This document shows positions 8,798 to 17,059 of a stretch of DNA of 39,523 nucleotides, one piece after another. The notes under the pieces are model-generated. The model made no database searches. It saw nothing but the letters and a program-made list of their open reading frames with translations, and was not told where the DNA came from. This stretch comes from an uncultured Collinsella sp. (lineage in GTDB: Bacteria; Actinomycetota; Coriobacteriia; Coriobacteriales; Coriobacteriaceae): contig CABUXL010000015.1 of assembly GCA_902495525.1 (NCBI GenBank), positions 1 through 39,523 on the forward strand, in the 5' to 3' direction. The position numbers and the translations under genes are program-made. How positions within the stretch are numbered: position 1 is the first letter of the stretch; every line of letters starts with the position of its first letter.

Positions 8798-8811
8798 TAT
8801 GAGCGCTCATA
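8798..8811. promoter_or_regulatory. 14-bp perfect palindrome upstream of the methionine-synthase-like gene
   Basis: TATGAGCGCTCATA is a perfect palindrome centred about 47 bases before the start codon, downstream of the putative operator. It may be a second protein-binding site or part of the leader. I do not recognise the binding protein. Confidence 0.4.
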
Positions 8812-8843
8812 TGGTCATCGTAAAATATACGTTTATAACAGTT

Positions 8844-8866
8844 TGATATAGATGCTTCCTATATCA
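8844..8866. promoter_or_regulatory. MET-box-like LysR operator
   Basis: An inverted repeat with 8-bp arms, TGATATAG-N7-CTATATCA. It contains TATAG-N7-CTATA, the half-sites and spacing of the MtaR/MetR MET-box described for streptococci (TATAGTTtnaAACTATA). It lies in the gap between the MtaR-like LysR gene and the methionine-synthase-like gene. On the minus strand an AT-rich region with TATATT-type -10 candidates follows it, so the box would cover the -35 region, as expected for an activator. Confidence 0.65.
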
Positions 8867-8912
8867 GTCTGGACTGTCATAAAGAGACTTGAACCGTGCG
8901 GAGCACAGCAGC

Positions 8913-9809
8913 CTAGATATGCTGACGAATCGCGTCGATATAGGCCCGACCGTAGCGCGTGAGCGTCGTGTTCTTGCGCGTGATGATGCCAATCTCCATG
9001 TACTCGTCCACGTCGAGCGGAATCGAGATAATGCCGGGGCCGTTGAGCTCGTGGCTGATCACGCCCGAGCATACCGTGTAGCCGTTGAGGCCCATGGCCA
9101 AATTGAACAACGTCGCACGGTCGCGCACGCGGATATTTTTGCGACGCTCGAACGTCGAGGTCAGCTCCTCGGAATAGTAAAACGAGTTGTAGCTGCCCTG
9201 CTCGTAGGACAGGAACGGGTAGTCTTCCAAGTCCTCAAGCGTCACGCTGGAGCGGTCCGCCAGCGGATGGTCGGCGCAGACGAAGACATGCGGCGTGGCG
9301 CAGAAGAGCCCTTCGAATACGAGCTCATTGGCCGCCAGCATGCGCTCGATGACCTCGCGATTGTGCTCCGACAGATACAGGATGCCGAGCTCGCTTTTCA
9401 TATGCGCGACATCCTCGATAATCTCGTGAGTCTGCTCCTCGCGCAGGGTGAAGTCGTAACGCGCGGCATCGAACTCGCGGATCACGTCGACAAACGCGTT
9501 GACGGCAAAGGAATAATGCTGGCAGCTCACACTAAAGTGCGGCACCTGCTCGGATGCGCCCTTGTACTTGCCCTCGAGCAGGTCGGCCTGGTCGAGTACC
9601 TGGCGCGCATAGCCCAAGAAGGTCTCGCCTTCCTCGGACACAATGACGCCCTTGTTGGTGCGCTCAAAGATGTGCACACCCATCTCGTTTTCGAGATCGC
9701 GAATCGACGCGGTAATCGAAGGCTGCGATACAAAGAGCCGGCGCGAGGCCTCGGTAATGCTGCCGCATTCGGCAACTTTGACGACATATCTGAGCTGCTG
9801 GAGCTTCAT
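8913..9809 (-). CDS. LysR-family regulator resembling MtaR/MetR (methionine)
   Basis: Transcription factor of 298 residues. An N-terminal winged helix-turn-helix (MKLQQLRYVVKVAECGSITEASRRLFVSQPS region, residues 1-60) precedes a periplasmic-binding-type effector domain. The effector domain carries stretches (SCQHYSFAVNAFV, SYEQGSYNSFYYSEE, RATLFNLAMGLNGYT) that I recognise from streptococcal MtaR/MetR, regulators of methionine uptake and synthesis. The start at 9809 has AAGGAG seven bases upstream; the longer frame to 10016 would run into the neighbouring gene. Only 10 bases separate it from the HAD gene upstream, so they are probably cotranscribed. The downstream gene is a methionine-synthase-like enzyme preceded by a matching operator, so I infer direct control of that gene, with homocysteine or a related metabolite as effector. 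Confidence 0.88.
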   Translation of the reverse strand: MKLQQLRYVVKVAECGSITEASRRLFVSQPSITASIRDLENEMGVHIFERTNKGVIVSEEGETFLGYARQVLDQADLLEGKYKGASEQVPHFSVSCQHYSFAVNAFVDVIREFDAARYDFTLREEQTHEIIEDVAHMKSELGILYLSEHNREVIERMLAANELVFEGLFCATPHVFVCADHPLADRSSVTLEDLEDYPFLSYEQGSYNSFYYSEELTSTFERRKNIRVRDRATLFNLAMGLNGYTVCSGVISHELNGPGIISIPLDVDEYMEIGIITRKNTTLTRYGRAYIDAIRQHI

Positions 9810-9819
9810 GGCTGTCTCC

Positions 9820-10728
9820 TTAGCTGTTCGTGAGATTCGCGTCGGCAGTACCCGGCAGGCGCATAAACGGCGGCATCTCCCCCGTCGCGGCGCAAGCGGC
9901 AATCTGATGCAAAGCCCCGGCAACCGCATCGTCTGCCGCAGCGCCGATATGCCAGCGCGCGGCAGCCGTGACAGCCTCGTTGGCATTGGCGACTGCAACG
10001 GAGTTGGGAACGGCATCGATCATGGGCAAATCGTTATCGGAATCGCCAAATACGGCCACCTCATCGGGCGTCAGACCCAAAGCGCGCGCTAGCTCCAGCG
10101 CAGCGCAGCCCTTGTCCCAACCAGCCGGAAGGATGTCGAACAGGCGCACTCGGTTGTTGGGAAACACGAGCGAGAGTTCCGGCACCTCAGCGGCAACGCG
10201 CTCGCGTAGCTCCGCGAGCTCCTCACGCGAACGGGCACTCCAGATATTCGCCTTGAACACCGGCGCGTCATCAACGACGGGACGGCACGGGGCCTCTTCG
10301 CCTTTGAGCCATGCGTTGCCGCCCGACTCCATGGCGTGACGAACGCGCTCAGGATCACTCGTCACGCAATAGGCATCGTTGCCCCAAAAGTCATCGCCCA
10401 GGCTATAGACTTTTAGAAATGTATCGTCGGTCTCTTGCTCCAGATAGTCGGCCAAACGCATCAGAGCATCGTTGTCGATTGCGTGCGAGGCGACTACTTC
10501 GCCGCCGACAAACATCACCTGGCCGTTACAGAACGCGCCAGTCGAAAAACACTCGGAACGATTTTTGAACATCCAGCCCATCGCGGACGGCTGGCGACCC
10601 GAAACCGGGCCAAAGTGCAGACCCGCCGCCTGCATGGCATGAATGCCCTCAATGGCGTAGTCGCTGGCGCCGTCATGCCCGGCCGGAATCAGCGTATCGT
10701 CCATATCGGTCAGCACAAGTTTGATCAT
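9820..10728 (-). CDS. HAD-superfamily phosphatase (Cof-like, C2 cap)
   Basis: Probable sugar-phosphate or nucleotide phosphatase of the Cof/YidA type, 302 residues, cytoplasmic. The nucleophile motif is DMDDTL (Asp8 and Asp10). Motif II is PVSGR, and motif IV is GDSDNDLPMI with the Mg2+-binding aspartates near residue 245. Between them lies a long C2-type cap (roughly residues 85-210). The N-terminus at 10728 fits the family (MIKLVLTDMDDT), though the ribosome binding site is poor. It heads a probable operon with the LysR gene. Substrate cannot be predicted from sequence. Confidence 0.87.
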   Translation of the reverse strand: MIKLVLTDMDDTLIPAGHDGASDYAIEGIHAMQAAGLHFGPVSGRQPSAMGWMFKNRSECFSTGAFCNGQVMFVGGEVVASHAIDNDALMRLADYLEQETDDTFLKVYSLGDDFWGNDAYCVTSDPERVRHAMESGGNAWLKGEEAPCRPVVDDAPVFKANIWSARSREELAELRERVAAEVPELSLVFPNNRVRLFDILPAGWDKGCAALELARALGLTPDEVAVFGDSDNDLPMIDAVPNSVAVANANEAVTAAARWHIGAAADDAVAGALHQIAACAATGEMPPFMRLPGTADANLTNS

Positions 10729-10765
10729 GAGGTCCCCATTCGTATCGGTCCTACCTATTGTAACG

Positions 10766-10800
10766 ACCTGCCAAAATAAACCTGTCCCTTTTTGGCAGGT
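10766..10800. repeat. Dispersed hairpin repeat, family B, copy 1
   Basis: Arms ACCTGCCAAAA (10766-10776) and TTTTTGGCAGGT (10789-10800) surround TAAAC-CTGTCCC. The complete 35-bp unit occurs identically at 34329-34363. It lies between the divergent HAD gene and the TPP riboswitch, close to where the thi promoter must be. Confidence 0.85.
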
Positions 10801-10827
10801 GCGTTAGTATAGGGAACAACAGATTCG

Positions 10828-10919
10828 ATGCGGGAGTGCCGGCGGTGCAAACCACAAGGCTGAGAGGGCATAGGGCCCAATCCTTTGAACCTGTCAGTTA
10901 ATGCTGGCGTAGGGAGCAT
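10828..10919 (+). ncRNA. TPP riboswitch (THI element)
   Basis: The conserved thi-box parts appear in order: GGCTGAGAGGG (10858-10868), ACCTGTCAGTTAATGCTGGC (10889-10908) and GTAGGGA (10909-10915). P1 is closed by ATGC (10828-10831) with GCAT (10916-10919). It precedes thiM and is followed at once by an intrinsic terminator. When TPP is bound, transcription should stop; without it, thiM and the downstream genes should be read. Confidence 0.95.
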
Positions 10920-10931
10920 GCCGCCTTTGCA

Positions 10932-10963
10932 GGGGCGCTGTCTATGCACAGCGCCCCTTTTCT
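10932..10963 (+). terminator. Riboswitch-controlled attenuator before thiM
   Basis: Perfect 10-bp stem GGGGCGCTGT/ACAGCGCCCC with a 6-base loop, then TTTTCT. It starts 13 bases after the TPP aptamer and ends just before the thiM ribosome binding site, as expected for transcriptional attenuation. Confidence 0.93.
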
Positions 10964-10983
10964 ATGCCAAGGAGGCATGTGCA

Positions 10984-11823
10984 GTGATTGATTCGGAACA
11001 GCTTAAGCAAAATGTGGTCAAGGCCGTGGAGGAGATTCGCGCCACCAATCCGATGGCCGGCTCCATCACCAACACGGTGACGATCGACTTTGTCGCCAAC
11101 GCGCAGCTCGCCGTGGGCGGTTCGGCCGCCATGGTCTATCTGCCCGACGAGGGCGAGGCGCTCGTTGCCGGCGGCGGCGCCATCTATCTCAACATGGGCA
11201 CGCTCTTCCCCATCTACGAGCAGACGATTCCCCGCGCGGCCAAGGCGGCACACGACGCCGGCAAGCCCTGGGTGCTCGATCCGGTGGGCCTGGGCATCGG
11301 CAGCCTGCGCACCCAGCTGGTAAACGAGCTCAAGCAGTACAAGCCCGCCATCGTGCGCGGCAACGCCTCCGAGATCATCGCACTCGCCGGCCTGTGGGGT
11401 CTTGAGGGCGAGGCGGCTGATCTGAGCCGCGTGCGCGGTGTCGATACCACCGACACGGTCGACGCCGCCCGCGATGCCGCCGTGGCGCTCGCCCGTTACA
11501 CCGGCGGCGCCGTAGTGGTCTCGGGCGAAGTCGACCTGATCACCGACGGCACGACCGTGGCCAAGTCCCACGGCGGCAGCCCGCTCATGTCAAAGATCAC
11601 CGGCTGCGGCTGCTCGCAGGGCGGCGTGCTGGCCGTGTACGCCTGCGCCACCGATCCGTTTACGGCGGCAGTCTGCGGTACCGCCGTCTACAACGTTGCC
11701 GGCACGCGTGCCGCCGCCGTCGCCGATGCCCCGGCAAGCTTTAAGGTTGCCTTTATCGACGAGCTCTACCGCGCAACCGCCCAGGACATTGCCGATAACC
11801 GACTCGAGCTCGAGGAGGCATAG
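10984..11823 (+). CDS. thiM: Hydroxyethylthiazole kinase
   Basis: Phosphorylates the thiazole moiety of thiamine (THZ) with ATP for salvage; 279 residues, cytoplasmic. The start is the GTG at 10984, with AAGGAGG eight bases upstream. An apparent longer frame from 10885 would cross the riboswitch and its terminator. Motifs are NPMAGSITNTVTIDF at the N-terminus, DPVGLGIGSLR (ATP-site region), RGNASEI, and KSHGGSPLMSKITGCGCSQGG, whose GCGC contains the family's catalytic Cys region. It is the first gene of a tight thi operon: three bases to the thiamine-binding gene, which overlaps thiE. No thiD is present here, so the pyrimidine diphosphate must be made elsewhere. Confidence 0.94.
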   Translation: MIDSEQLKQNVVKAVEEIRATNPMAGSITNTVTIDFVANAQLAVGGSAAMVYLPDEGEALVAGGGAIYLNMGTLFPIYEQTIPRAAKAAHDAGKPWVLDPVGLGIGSLRTQLVNELKQYKPAIVRGNASEIIALAGLWGLEGEAADLSRVRGVDTTDTVDAARDAAVALARYTGGAVVVSGEVDLITDGTTVAKSHGGSPLMSKITGCGCSQGGVLAVYACATDPFTAAVCGTAVYNVAGTRAAAVADAPASFKVAFIDELYRATAQDIADNRLELEEA

Positions 11824-11826
11824 GCC

Positions 11827-12168
11827 ATGTCCGAGCCTGCAACCAATACCGGCATGAACACGCTCGTCGCTGTGGCCATCGCCCCGTGCGGCACCGGCGA
11901 TGAGCTATCCGCCGAGGTCGCCGAGGTCGTTCGCGTCATTCGCGAGAGCGGCCTTCCCAACCGCACCACCTCGATGTTCACCGAGATCGAGGGCGACTGG
12001 GACGAGGTCATGCAGGTCGTGCGCGACGCAACCTTTGTGTTGGCGAGCAAGGGCATCCGCACCGAAGTCGTGCTCAAGGCCGATATTCGACCCGGATTTA
12101 CCGACACCATGACCGGCAAACTCGAGCGCATGGAAGCACAGATCAAAAAGCAGGAGGAAGCACGATGA
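11827..12168 (+). CDS. Thiamine-binding protein (MTH1187/YqgV family)
   Basis: Small protein of 113 residues of the MTH1187/YqgV family (formerly DUF77, now described as thiamine-binding). Visible features are VAVAIAPCGTGDELSAEVAEVVRVI near the N-terminus, and TSMFTEIEGDWDEVMQVV in the centre where the family binds ligand. The C-terminal tail is charged. ATG at 11827 has GGAGG eight bases upstream; Met10 at 11854 would match the usual family start but lacks a site. It lies between thiM and thiE under the TPP riboswitch and shares an ATGA overlap with thiE. Context supports a thiamine-salvage role, such as holding thiamine or a precursor. Biochemical role in this family is still loosely defined. 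Confidence 0.85.
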   Translation: MSEPATNTGMNTLVAVAIAPCGTGDELSAEVAEVVRVIRESGLPNRTTSMFTEIEGDWDEVMQVVRDATFVLASKGIRTEVVLKADIRPGFTDTMTGKLERMEAQIKKQEEAR

Positions 12169-12860
12169 GCATCCGCGACAACCTTGATATCTCGGCCTAT
12201 CTGGTACTCGGCCCCGAAAACACGCTGGGACGTCCCGTGGGCGATGTGGTGGCCCAGGCGCTCGATGCCGGCTTTACCTGCATCCAGGTGCGCTCCAAGG
12301 TGGCAAGCGCCCGCGAGATCATCGCACTGACCGGCGACGCCGCGCAGGCAATCGCACAGGCCGGCAAGACCGGTCAGGTCGCCCTGTTAATCGACGACCG
12401 CCTGGACTGCGTACTCGCCGCGCGCGAGCAGGGTATTGCTGTCGATGGCGTGCACGTGGGCCAGAGCGATATTCCCGTCGAGGTCTGCCGCAAACTTTTG
12501 GGCCCCGATGCCATCGTGGGCCTTTCGGCCCGCTGCGAGGAGATGCTCGAATACGTCAAGACCGCCGACATGAGTCTGGTCGACTACCTGGGCATCGGCC
12601 CGCTCCACGAGACCAAGACCAAGCGCGATTGCGGACGCGCGGCCGACGGCTCCATCATCACCAAAAGCTTTGAGGACCTGGCCGCACTCCACGCGGCAAG
12701 TCCCGTGCCCATCGTGGTGGGCGGCGGCGTCAAGACGGCCGACCTGCCGCAGCTCAAGGCCACCGGCGTCGACGGCTTCTTTGTGGTGAGCGCCGTCTGC
12801 AGTGCCGACGACCCTTACGCCGCCGCCAAGGAGCTCGTCGATACCTGGCAGCAGGCATAG
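12165..12860 (+). CDS. thiE: Thiamine phosphate synthase
   Basis: Joins HMP-PP and thiazole phosphate to give thiamine monophosphate. It is a TIM-barrel enzyme of 231 residues. Motifs are CIQVRSK (pyrophosphate site), ALLIDDRLDCVLAAREQGIAVDGVHVGQSD, YLGIGPLHETKTKRDCG (usually GPIFPTxTK) and IVVGGGV. The start ATG overlaps the previous stop (ATGA), giving translational coupling. The barrel is complete. Together with thiM it forms a salvage branch for the thiazole side. It ends 44 bases before a large hairpin. Confidence 0.94.
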   Translation: MSIRDNLDISAYLVLGPENTLGRPVGDVVAQALDAGFTCIQVRSKVASAREIIALTGDAAQAIAQAGKTGQVALLIDDRLDCVLAAREQGIAVDGVHVGQSDIPVEVCRKLLGPDAIVGLSARCEEMLEYVKTADMSLVDYLGIGPLHETKTKRDCGRAADGSIITKSFEDLAALHAASPVPIVVGGGVKTADLPQLKATGVDGFFVVSAVCSADDPYAAAKELVDTWQQA

Positions 12861-12904
12861 GCATAAGCCGAGCAGCCGATTCGCAGTCTCATATCTTCTA
12901 GAGC

Positions 12905-12950
12905 GGAAAGCGCATCCCAGTTTGGGCCTCCATTCCGGGATGCGCTTTCC
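12905..12950. terminator. Long inverted repeat between convergent thiE and phospholipase genes
   Basis: Perfect 14-bp arms GGAAAGCGCATCCC (12905-12918) and GGGATGCGCTTTCC (12937-12950) with an 18-base loop. It lies between convergent genes, so a two-way terminator is likely, but neither side has a clear U-tract. Confidence 0.6.
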
Positions 12951-12961
12951 GTATGCAACCC

Positions 12962-13831
12962 CTACCCCGCTAGGTAGGCCTCCAACGCCGGCAAAGTCGC
13001 CTCCGCATCGCGGCGACCGACCTGGTAGATGCGCTCGAGCTCATCCGGTTCGCGGCACAGCGACGGCACCTTCACCGATTCGCTCGGCCGCACCACAAAG
13101 ACCTCGCCGGCAGACTCGCGACGTGCCAGGTCATCGAGCGTGGCATTGTAAACCTCATGCCGATGCTCAAGCGCTGCGACAAACTCTGGGTAGTGACGGA
13201 ACACGCGCCGCAGCATAGGCATCACACTGTTGGGCTGCTTCACAAAGCCCGCTGGCTGCGTGAGTACCACGATATTGTGGTCATACCCCTGCGCAAACAG
13301 CCATGCGCTGGGAATAGAATCAGCCACGCCACCATCCAGATACTTATGCCCGTCAATAGCAACGGGACGCGTCGCCACGGGAATAGCAGACGACGCCCGG
13401 ATCCACTCGATATCCCGCTCGTCGCCATAAGGCAGGTCATGGTAGACGGCCTTGCCCGTCTCGATATCGGTACACACGCACGTAAATCGCATGGGGCAGG
13501 CGCGATACGCCTCTAAGTCAATGGGATCGCGCTCGATAGGCACCTCGTGATAGGCAAAATCGGCATTGAACATATCGCCGGTTCGCAACCAGCTTGTCAC
13601 GCTTGCATAGCGCTTGTCGGCACAATAGGCCTTGTTGTAGCGAATGGCGCGCCCGATCTGCCGCGATTTAAAGTTGTAGCCAAACGCTGCGCCCGCCGAG
13701 ACACCCACCATATGGTCGCAGGTCAAACCGTGCTCCATCCAAACGTCGAGCACGCCCGCCGTATACATACCGCGGTAGCCGCCTCCCTCGAGCGCAAGCC
13801 CCACCGTGCGCGTCATATTTGGCTGTGTCAT
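12962..13831 (-). CDS. Patatin-like phospholipase
   Basis: Serine-aspartate dyad lipid acyl hydrolase, 289 residues, resembling E. coli YjjU. The oxyanion loop is EGGGYRGMYTAGVLD near residue 15. The nucleophile elbow is GVSAGA (Ser near residue 45) and the catalytic Asp lies in DGGVADSIP (near residue 168). No signal peptide or transmembrane segment is seen, so it is likely cytosolic or peripheral. ATG at 13831 has GGAGA upstream with 7-8 base spacing; Met6 is an alternative start. It is a single gene between convergent thiE and the divergent c-di-GMP cluster. Substrate is unknown. Confidence 0.88.
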   Translation of the reverse strand: MTQPNMTRTVGLALEGGGYRGMYTAGVLDVWMEHGLTCDHMVGVSAGAAFGYNFKSRQIGRAIRYNKAYCADKRYASVTSWLRTGDMFNADFAYHEVPIERDPIDLEAYRACPMRFTCVCTDIETGKAVYHDLPYGDERDIEWIRASSAIPVATRPVAIDGHKYLDGGVADSIPSAWLFAQGYDHNIVVLTQPAGFVKQPNSVMPMLRRVFRHYPEFVAALEHRHEVYNATLDDLARRESAGEVFVVRPSESVKVPSLCREPDELERIYQVGRRDAEATLPALEAYLAG

Positions 13832-13935
13832 GCGACCATCTCCGTCCCCGCAAATTTAAACGGAACAAGTATACCCGTCAACATATACCGCCCCAGTCGC
13901 ATTTTTCATGCGCACCCAGGCGTTGCCGTTTGGGG

Positions 13936-13958
13936 AATAAAAAACGCCTCGCGGCGTT
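13936..13958 (-). terminator. Terminator-like hairpin in the phospholipase leader region
   Basis: On the minus strand AACGCC-GCGA-GGCGTT is followed by TTTTATT. It lies about 105 bases upstream of the phospholipase start, pointing toward that gene. It could attenuate the phospholipase transcript or stop antisense transcription from the c-di-GMP cluster. Confidence 0.5.
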
Positions 13959-14060
13959 GCCATCCCCTTGCGCGCCTATAAGATGTTTATACTATTCAGT
14001 ACTTTTCGATAACAAACAGCAAGCTGACAAATAAGCTCAGCAATGCAACGAGGCGGGGGC

Positions 14061-16982
14061 ATGGAAACAAACGAGGTGCAGGGTGCCGAGCCGCAACAGC
14101 ACAACGAGATCGACCAGTTCAACACCTGTCTCGCCGAGTTATCGAAGCTCTACGGCGCACAGCAGCCCGAGGCCGAGCGCCTGCTCGCAGAAGCAACCAA
14201 TGCCGCCGCCCACCTAAACGACCGCATCGTGCAACTCAAAGCCGATGCCTACATCGATTCGCTCACGGGCCTGCCCAACCGCACCGCCTACAACCATGAC
14301 ATTACATGTGTTTGGGATCGACAGCTCGAACACACGATTGCCTATATCGATATCGACGGTCTTAAAGTCTGCAACGACCATTTTGGACACCCAGCAGGCA
14401 ACCGCTACATCATCAAGGTCGCCGACTGCCTTAAGCTGCACTGCCGTCCCGATGAGCGCATCTACCGCATAGGCGGCGACGAGTTCGTGCTCATCTCTAT
14501 AACCGATTCGGTTGAGATGCTCAACCAGCGGCTCGAGGCCTGCCGGGCTTCTCTTGCCAGCTCGACGTTCGATGATGGCCAGACTCCCATGAGCTACAGC
14601 TACGGTTGCGCCCACGCCAATCCCAAGGCAGGCGATGTGTTCCACAAGATGACGGCCGAGGCAGACCGGCACATGTACGACTACAAATTCGCCAACGCCA
14701 CACGCAATCGCATGAACAAAGCGTTCAACGAGCAGTATCGCGCACTCGACACCTTTGACGATTTTCTTGACGTGCGGGACCGCATCTTCCAGGCGCTATC
14801 GCTCACGGATACCGGACGCTACCTGTTTATCTGCAACGTCGACACCGATCAGTCTCATTGGTCTCAAAACGCTGTACAGGATTTTGGCCTACCAGCCGGA
14901 AACGTCCATCAGATGGACAAGGTATGGTCGCAACACATCCATCCCGACGACATCGATGCCTGGCGCCAGGATATCGAAGAGGTGATGTCCGGCAAAAAAC
15001 ACCGTCACAGAATGCGCTATCGCGCCAAGGATGCAAGCGGCCGATACATTACTGTCACGTGCTCCGGCATACGTCTTGACGGCAACGAAAGTGAGCCCAC
15101 GCTGTTTGCCGGCTCCATCACAAACGCGAGCATTGTCGAAAGCACCGATCCCGCTACCGGTGTGGGCGATGTGCGCGCACTGATGGCGGCTATCGAGAAG
15201 CGTAGGGAACTCGCCAAACCCACCGATTTGGTGGCGTTTAAGTTCGAGAACATCGACCGTATCAATGCCGTCTATGGCTACCAAACGGGCAACGATGTTC
15301 TCATGGAGCTCACTGGGCGCATCCTGTCTCAGCTCCCCGAATCGCCCGAGTTCTTCCGCTCATATGGCCTGCAGTTTGTTCTTATGTTTGACAGCCAGCC
15401 CGACATCGATCTTTCCGATGCCGCCCAAAGGCTGTGGCAAACGCTCATGGCCCCCATCACGGTGCATGACATCGATATCGTCCCTGTCGCCCACACGACC
15501 TTTGCGCGTTATTCGTCTATCACCTCGCAGCCGCTCACGGTGCTGTCCAGCCTCAATCGCCGCCTTGACGCCGAGATACGCAGCACGGCTCCGACGCATC
15601 ACAGTCCAAGCGCTTTGACCCAAGTCGGTAGTTTTGCCGCGTACGACCGACGAGACAAGATGACCGGTCTCATGCGCGGCAATGATTTTCTACACGTCGC
15701 CGACACGCATCGGTCCGCGCACCCCAACGAAGACCGCGCCATTGTCGCCATCGACCTGGGACGCATGCGCGTCTTTAACGAGTGGTACGGACGCCAGGCA
15801 GGCGATACCCTCATTGCCGAGGTAGGAAGCGCGCTGCAGACGTTACAAGCCGATTGTGGCGGGATCGCCGGGTACTGGGGCCAGGACGACTTTGTCGCCT
15901 ATCTCCCCGGCGACCGCGGGACCATCGACACGCTCTACGAACGCATCCGGGGCATCGTCGCCACGCGCGACGACTCGGTCGGCTTTTTGCCCGCCTTCGG
16001 CGTTTGCCCCGTAGGTTCAGAAGAACGCATCAACATTTTGCTCTACGACCACGCAAAGGCCGCGCTCACCCGCGCGCGCCACGATTTTAGAGACCGCATC
16101 AAGTTCTTTGAACCCGAGACCTACGCGCAACGCGAGCGCGAGGACCATCTGCTCTCGGCATTCCAGCACGCTCTAAACCAGGGACGGATAACCTTCCATA
16201 TCCAGCCGCAATATGATATGGAAACCAAAAAGATCATAGGCGGCGAAGCGCTTGCCCGCTGGAAAGACGAGGACGGCGGCTTTGTCTCACCCGGTACGTT
16301 TGTACCGCTGCTCGAGCGCAACGGCTTCGCGGTGACGCTCGATCGCCATATTTGGAGCCTCGTTTTTGCATGGCTCTCCGAGCGTTTGGCTCAGGGATTG
16401 CCCTGCGTACCCATCTCCGTCAACATAAGCCAAACCGATTTGATCTCGGTTGACGTCGCCAAGCAGTTCGAACGTCTGGCAATGCGGCATGCCGTTCCTA
16501 CGCATTACGTTAAGGCCGAAATCACCGAAAGCGCGTACGCCAATAATCCCGAGGATGTTACAACGCTCGCCAGCAAACTCCGTTCTCTGGGCTTCTCCGT
16601 GCTCATCGACGATTTTGGCAGCGGATCGTCGTCGCTCAGCATGTTGCAGAATATTGACGCCGATGTGATCAAACTCGACAGCCGTTTCATGCCCGTCGAA
16701 ACCAGTCAGGCAGACAAGGGAGAAAGCATCGTCAAGTCTGTCATCAACATGTCTTGGCAAATCGGCATGCCCGTCATAGTCGAGGGCGTCGAGACCGACA
16801 AGCAAATCGCTTTTCTGCATGAACTCGGTGTGCGCTATGTCCAAGGTTTTTACTACTACCGCCCCATGCCAATCAATGCGTTCGAGGAGCTCATTGCCGA
16901 CAGCGCATCCATTGACCCGCGCGGCATCCTTTTGCAGAACAGCGGCCATACGCTGCCGCCGCAACATGGCGCCGCTTGTTAA
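14061..16982 (+). CDS. Composite c-di-GMP protein: GGDEF-PAS-GGDEF*-GGDEF*-EAL
   Basis: Probable bifunctional cyclic-di-GMP enzyme, 973 residues, no membrane segment. The start is ATG 14061, with GAGG seven bases upstream; ATG 14043 has no site. Residues about 60-215 form a GGDEF diguanylate cyclase domain with SLTGLPNR, AYIDIDGLK and intact GGDEF at 138-142. The RxxD inhibitory site is altered to RPDE. A PAS domain (about 235-355, with IHPDDIDAW) follows. Next is a GGDEF-fold domain without the motif (about 360-490), then another (about 530-680) in which the motif is WGQDDF. A C-terminal EAL phosphodiesterase domain (about 695-945) has EALARW, VNIS, EITES, IDDFGSG, KLD, EGVET and QGF, i.e. 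all main catalytic positions. It is the first of three tandem paralogues. Net direction (synthesis or hydrolysis) cannot be read from sequence. Confidence 0.92.
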   Translation: METNEVQGAEPQQHNEIDQFNTCLAELSKLYGAQQPEAERLLAEATNAAAHLNDRIVQLKADAYIDSLTGLPNRTAYNHDITCVWDRQLEHTIAYIDIDGLKVCNDHFGHPAGNRYIIKVADCLKLHCRPDERIYRIGGDEFVLISITDSVEMLNQRLEACRASLASSTFDDGQTPMSYSYGCAHANPKAGDVFHKMTAEADRHMYDYKFANATRNRMNKAFNEQYRALDTFDDFLDVRDRIFQALSLTDTGRYLFICNVDTDQSHWSQNAVQDFGLPAGNVHQMDKVWSQHIHPDDIDAWRQDIEEVMSGKKHRHRMRYRAKDASGRYITVTCSGIRLDGNESEPTLFAGSITNASIVESTDPATGVGDVRALMAAIEKRRELAKPTDLVAFKFENIDRINAVYGYQTGNDVLMELTGRILSQLPESPEFFRSYGLQFVLMFDSQPDIDLSDAAQRLWQTLMAPITVHDIDIVPVAHTTFARYSSITSQPLTVLSSLNRRLDAEIRSTAPTHHSPSALTQVGSFAAYDRRDKMTGLMRGNDFLHVADTHRSAHPNEDRAIVAIDLGRMRVFNEWYGRQAGDTLIAEVGSALQTLQADCGGIAGYWGQDDFVAYLPGDRGTIDTLYERIRGIVATRDDSVGFLPAFGVCPVGSEERINILLYDHAKAALTRARHDFRDRIKFFEPETYAQREREDHLLSAFQHALNQGRITFHIQPQYDMETKKIIGGEALARWKDEDGGFVSPGTFVPLLERNGFAVTLDRHIWSLVFAWLSERLAQGLPCVPISVNISQTDLISVDVAKQFERLAMRHAVPTHYVKAEITESAYANNPEDVTTLASKLRSLGFSVLIDDFGSGSSSLSMLQNIDADVIKLDSRFMPVETSQADKGESIVKSVINMSWQIGMPVIVEGVETDKQIAFLHELGVRYVQGFYYYRPMPINAFEELIADSASIDPRGILLQNSGHTLPPQHGAAC

Positions 16983-17059
16983 CGACAAACGCCTTTAGCC
17001 CCCACCGCGCAGCGCAACCAGTGCGCCGCAGCGCCTCGACCCAAGAAAGCAGCGTAGCT

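Noticed and set aside
8758..8912. SAM (S-box) riboswitch before the methionine-synthase-like gene
   Set aside because: No S-box core; the region instead holds protein-operator-like palindromes.
16976..17059. TTG start of the second c-di-GMP gene overlapping the first
   Set aside because: No ribosome binding site and a low-complexity extension; the ATG at 17060 fits the conserved domain start better, though its own site is weak.
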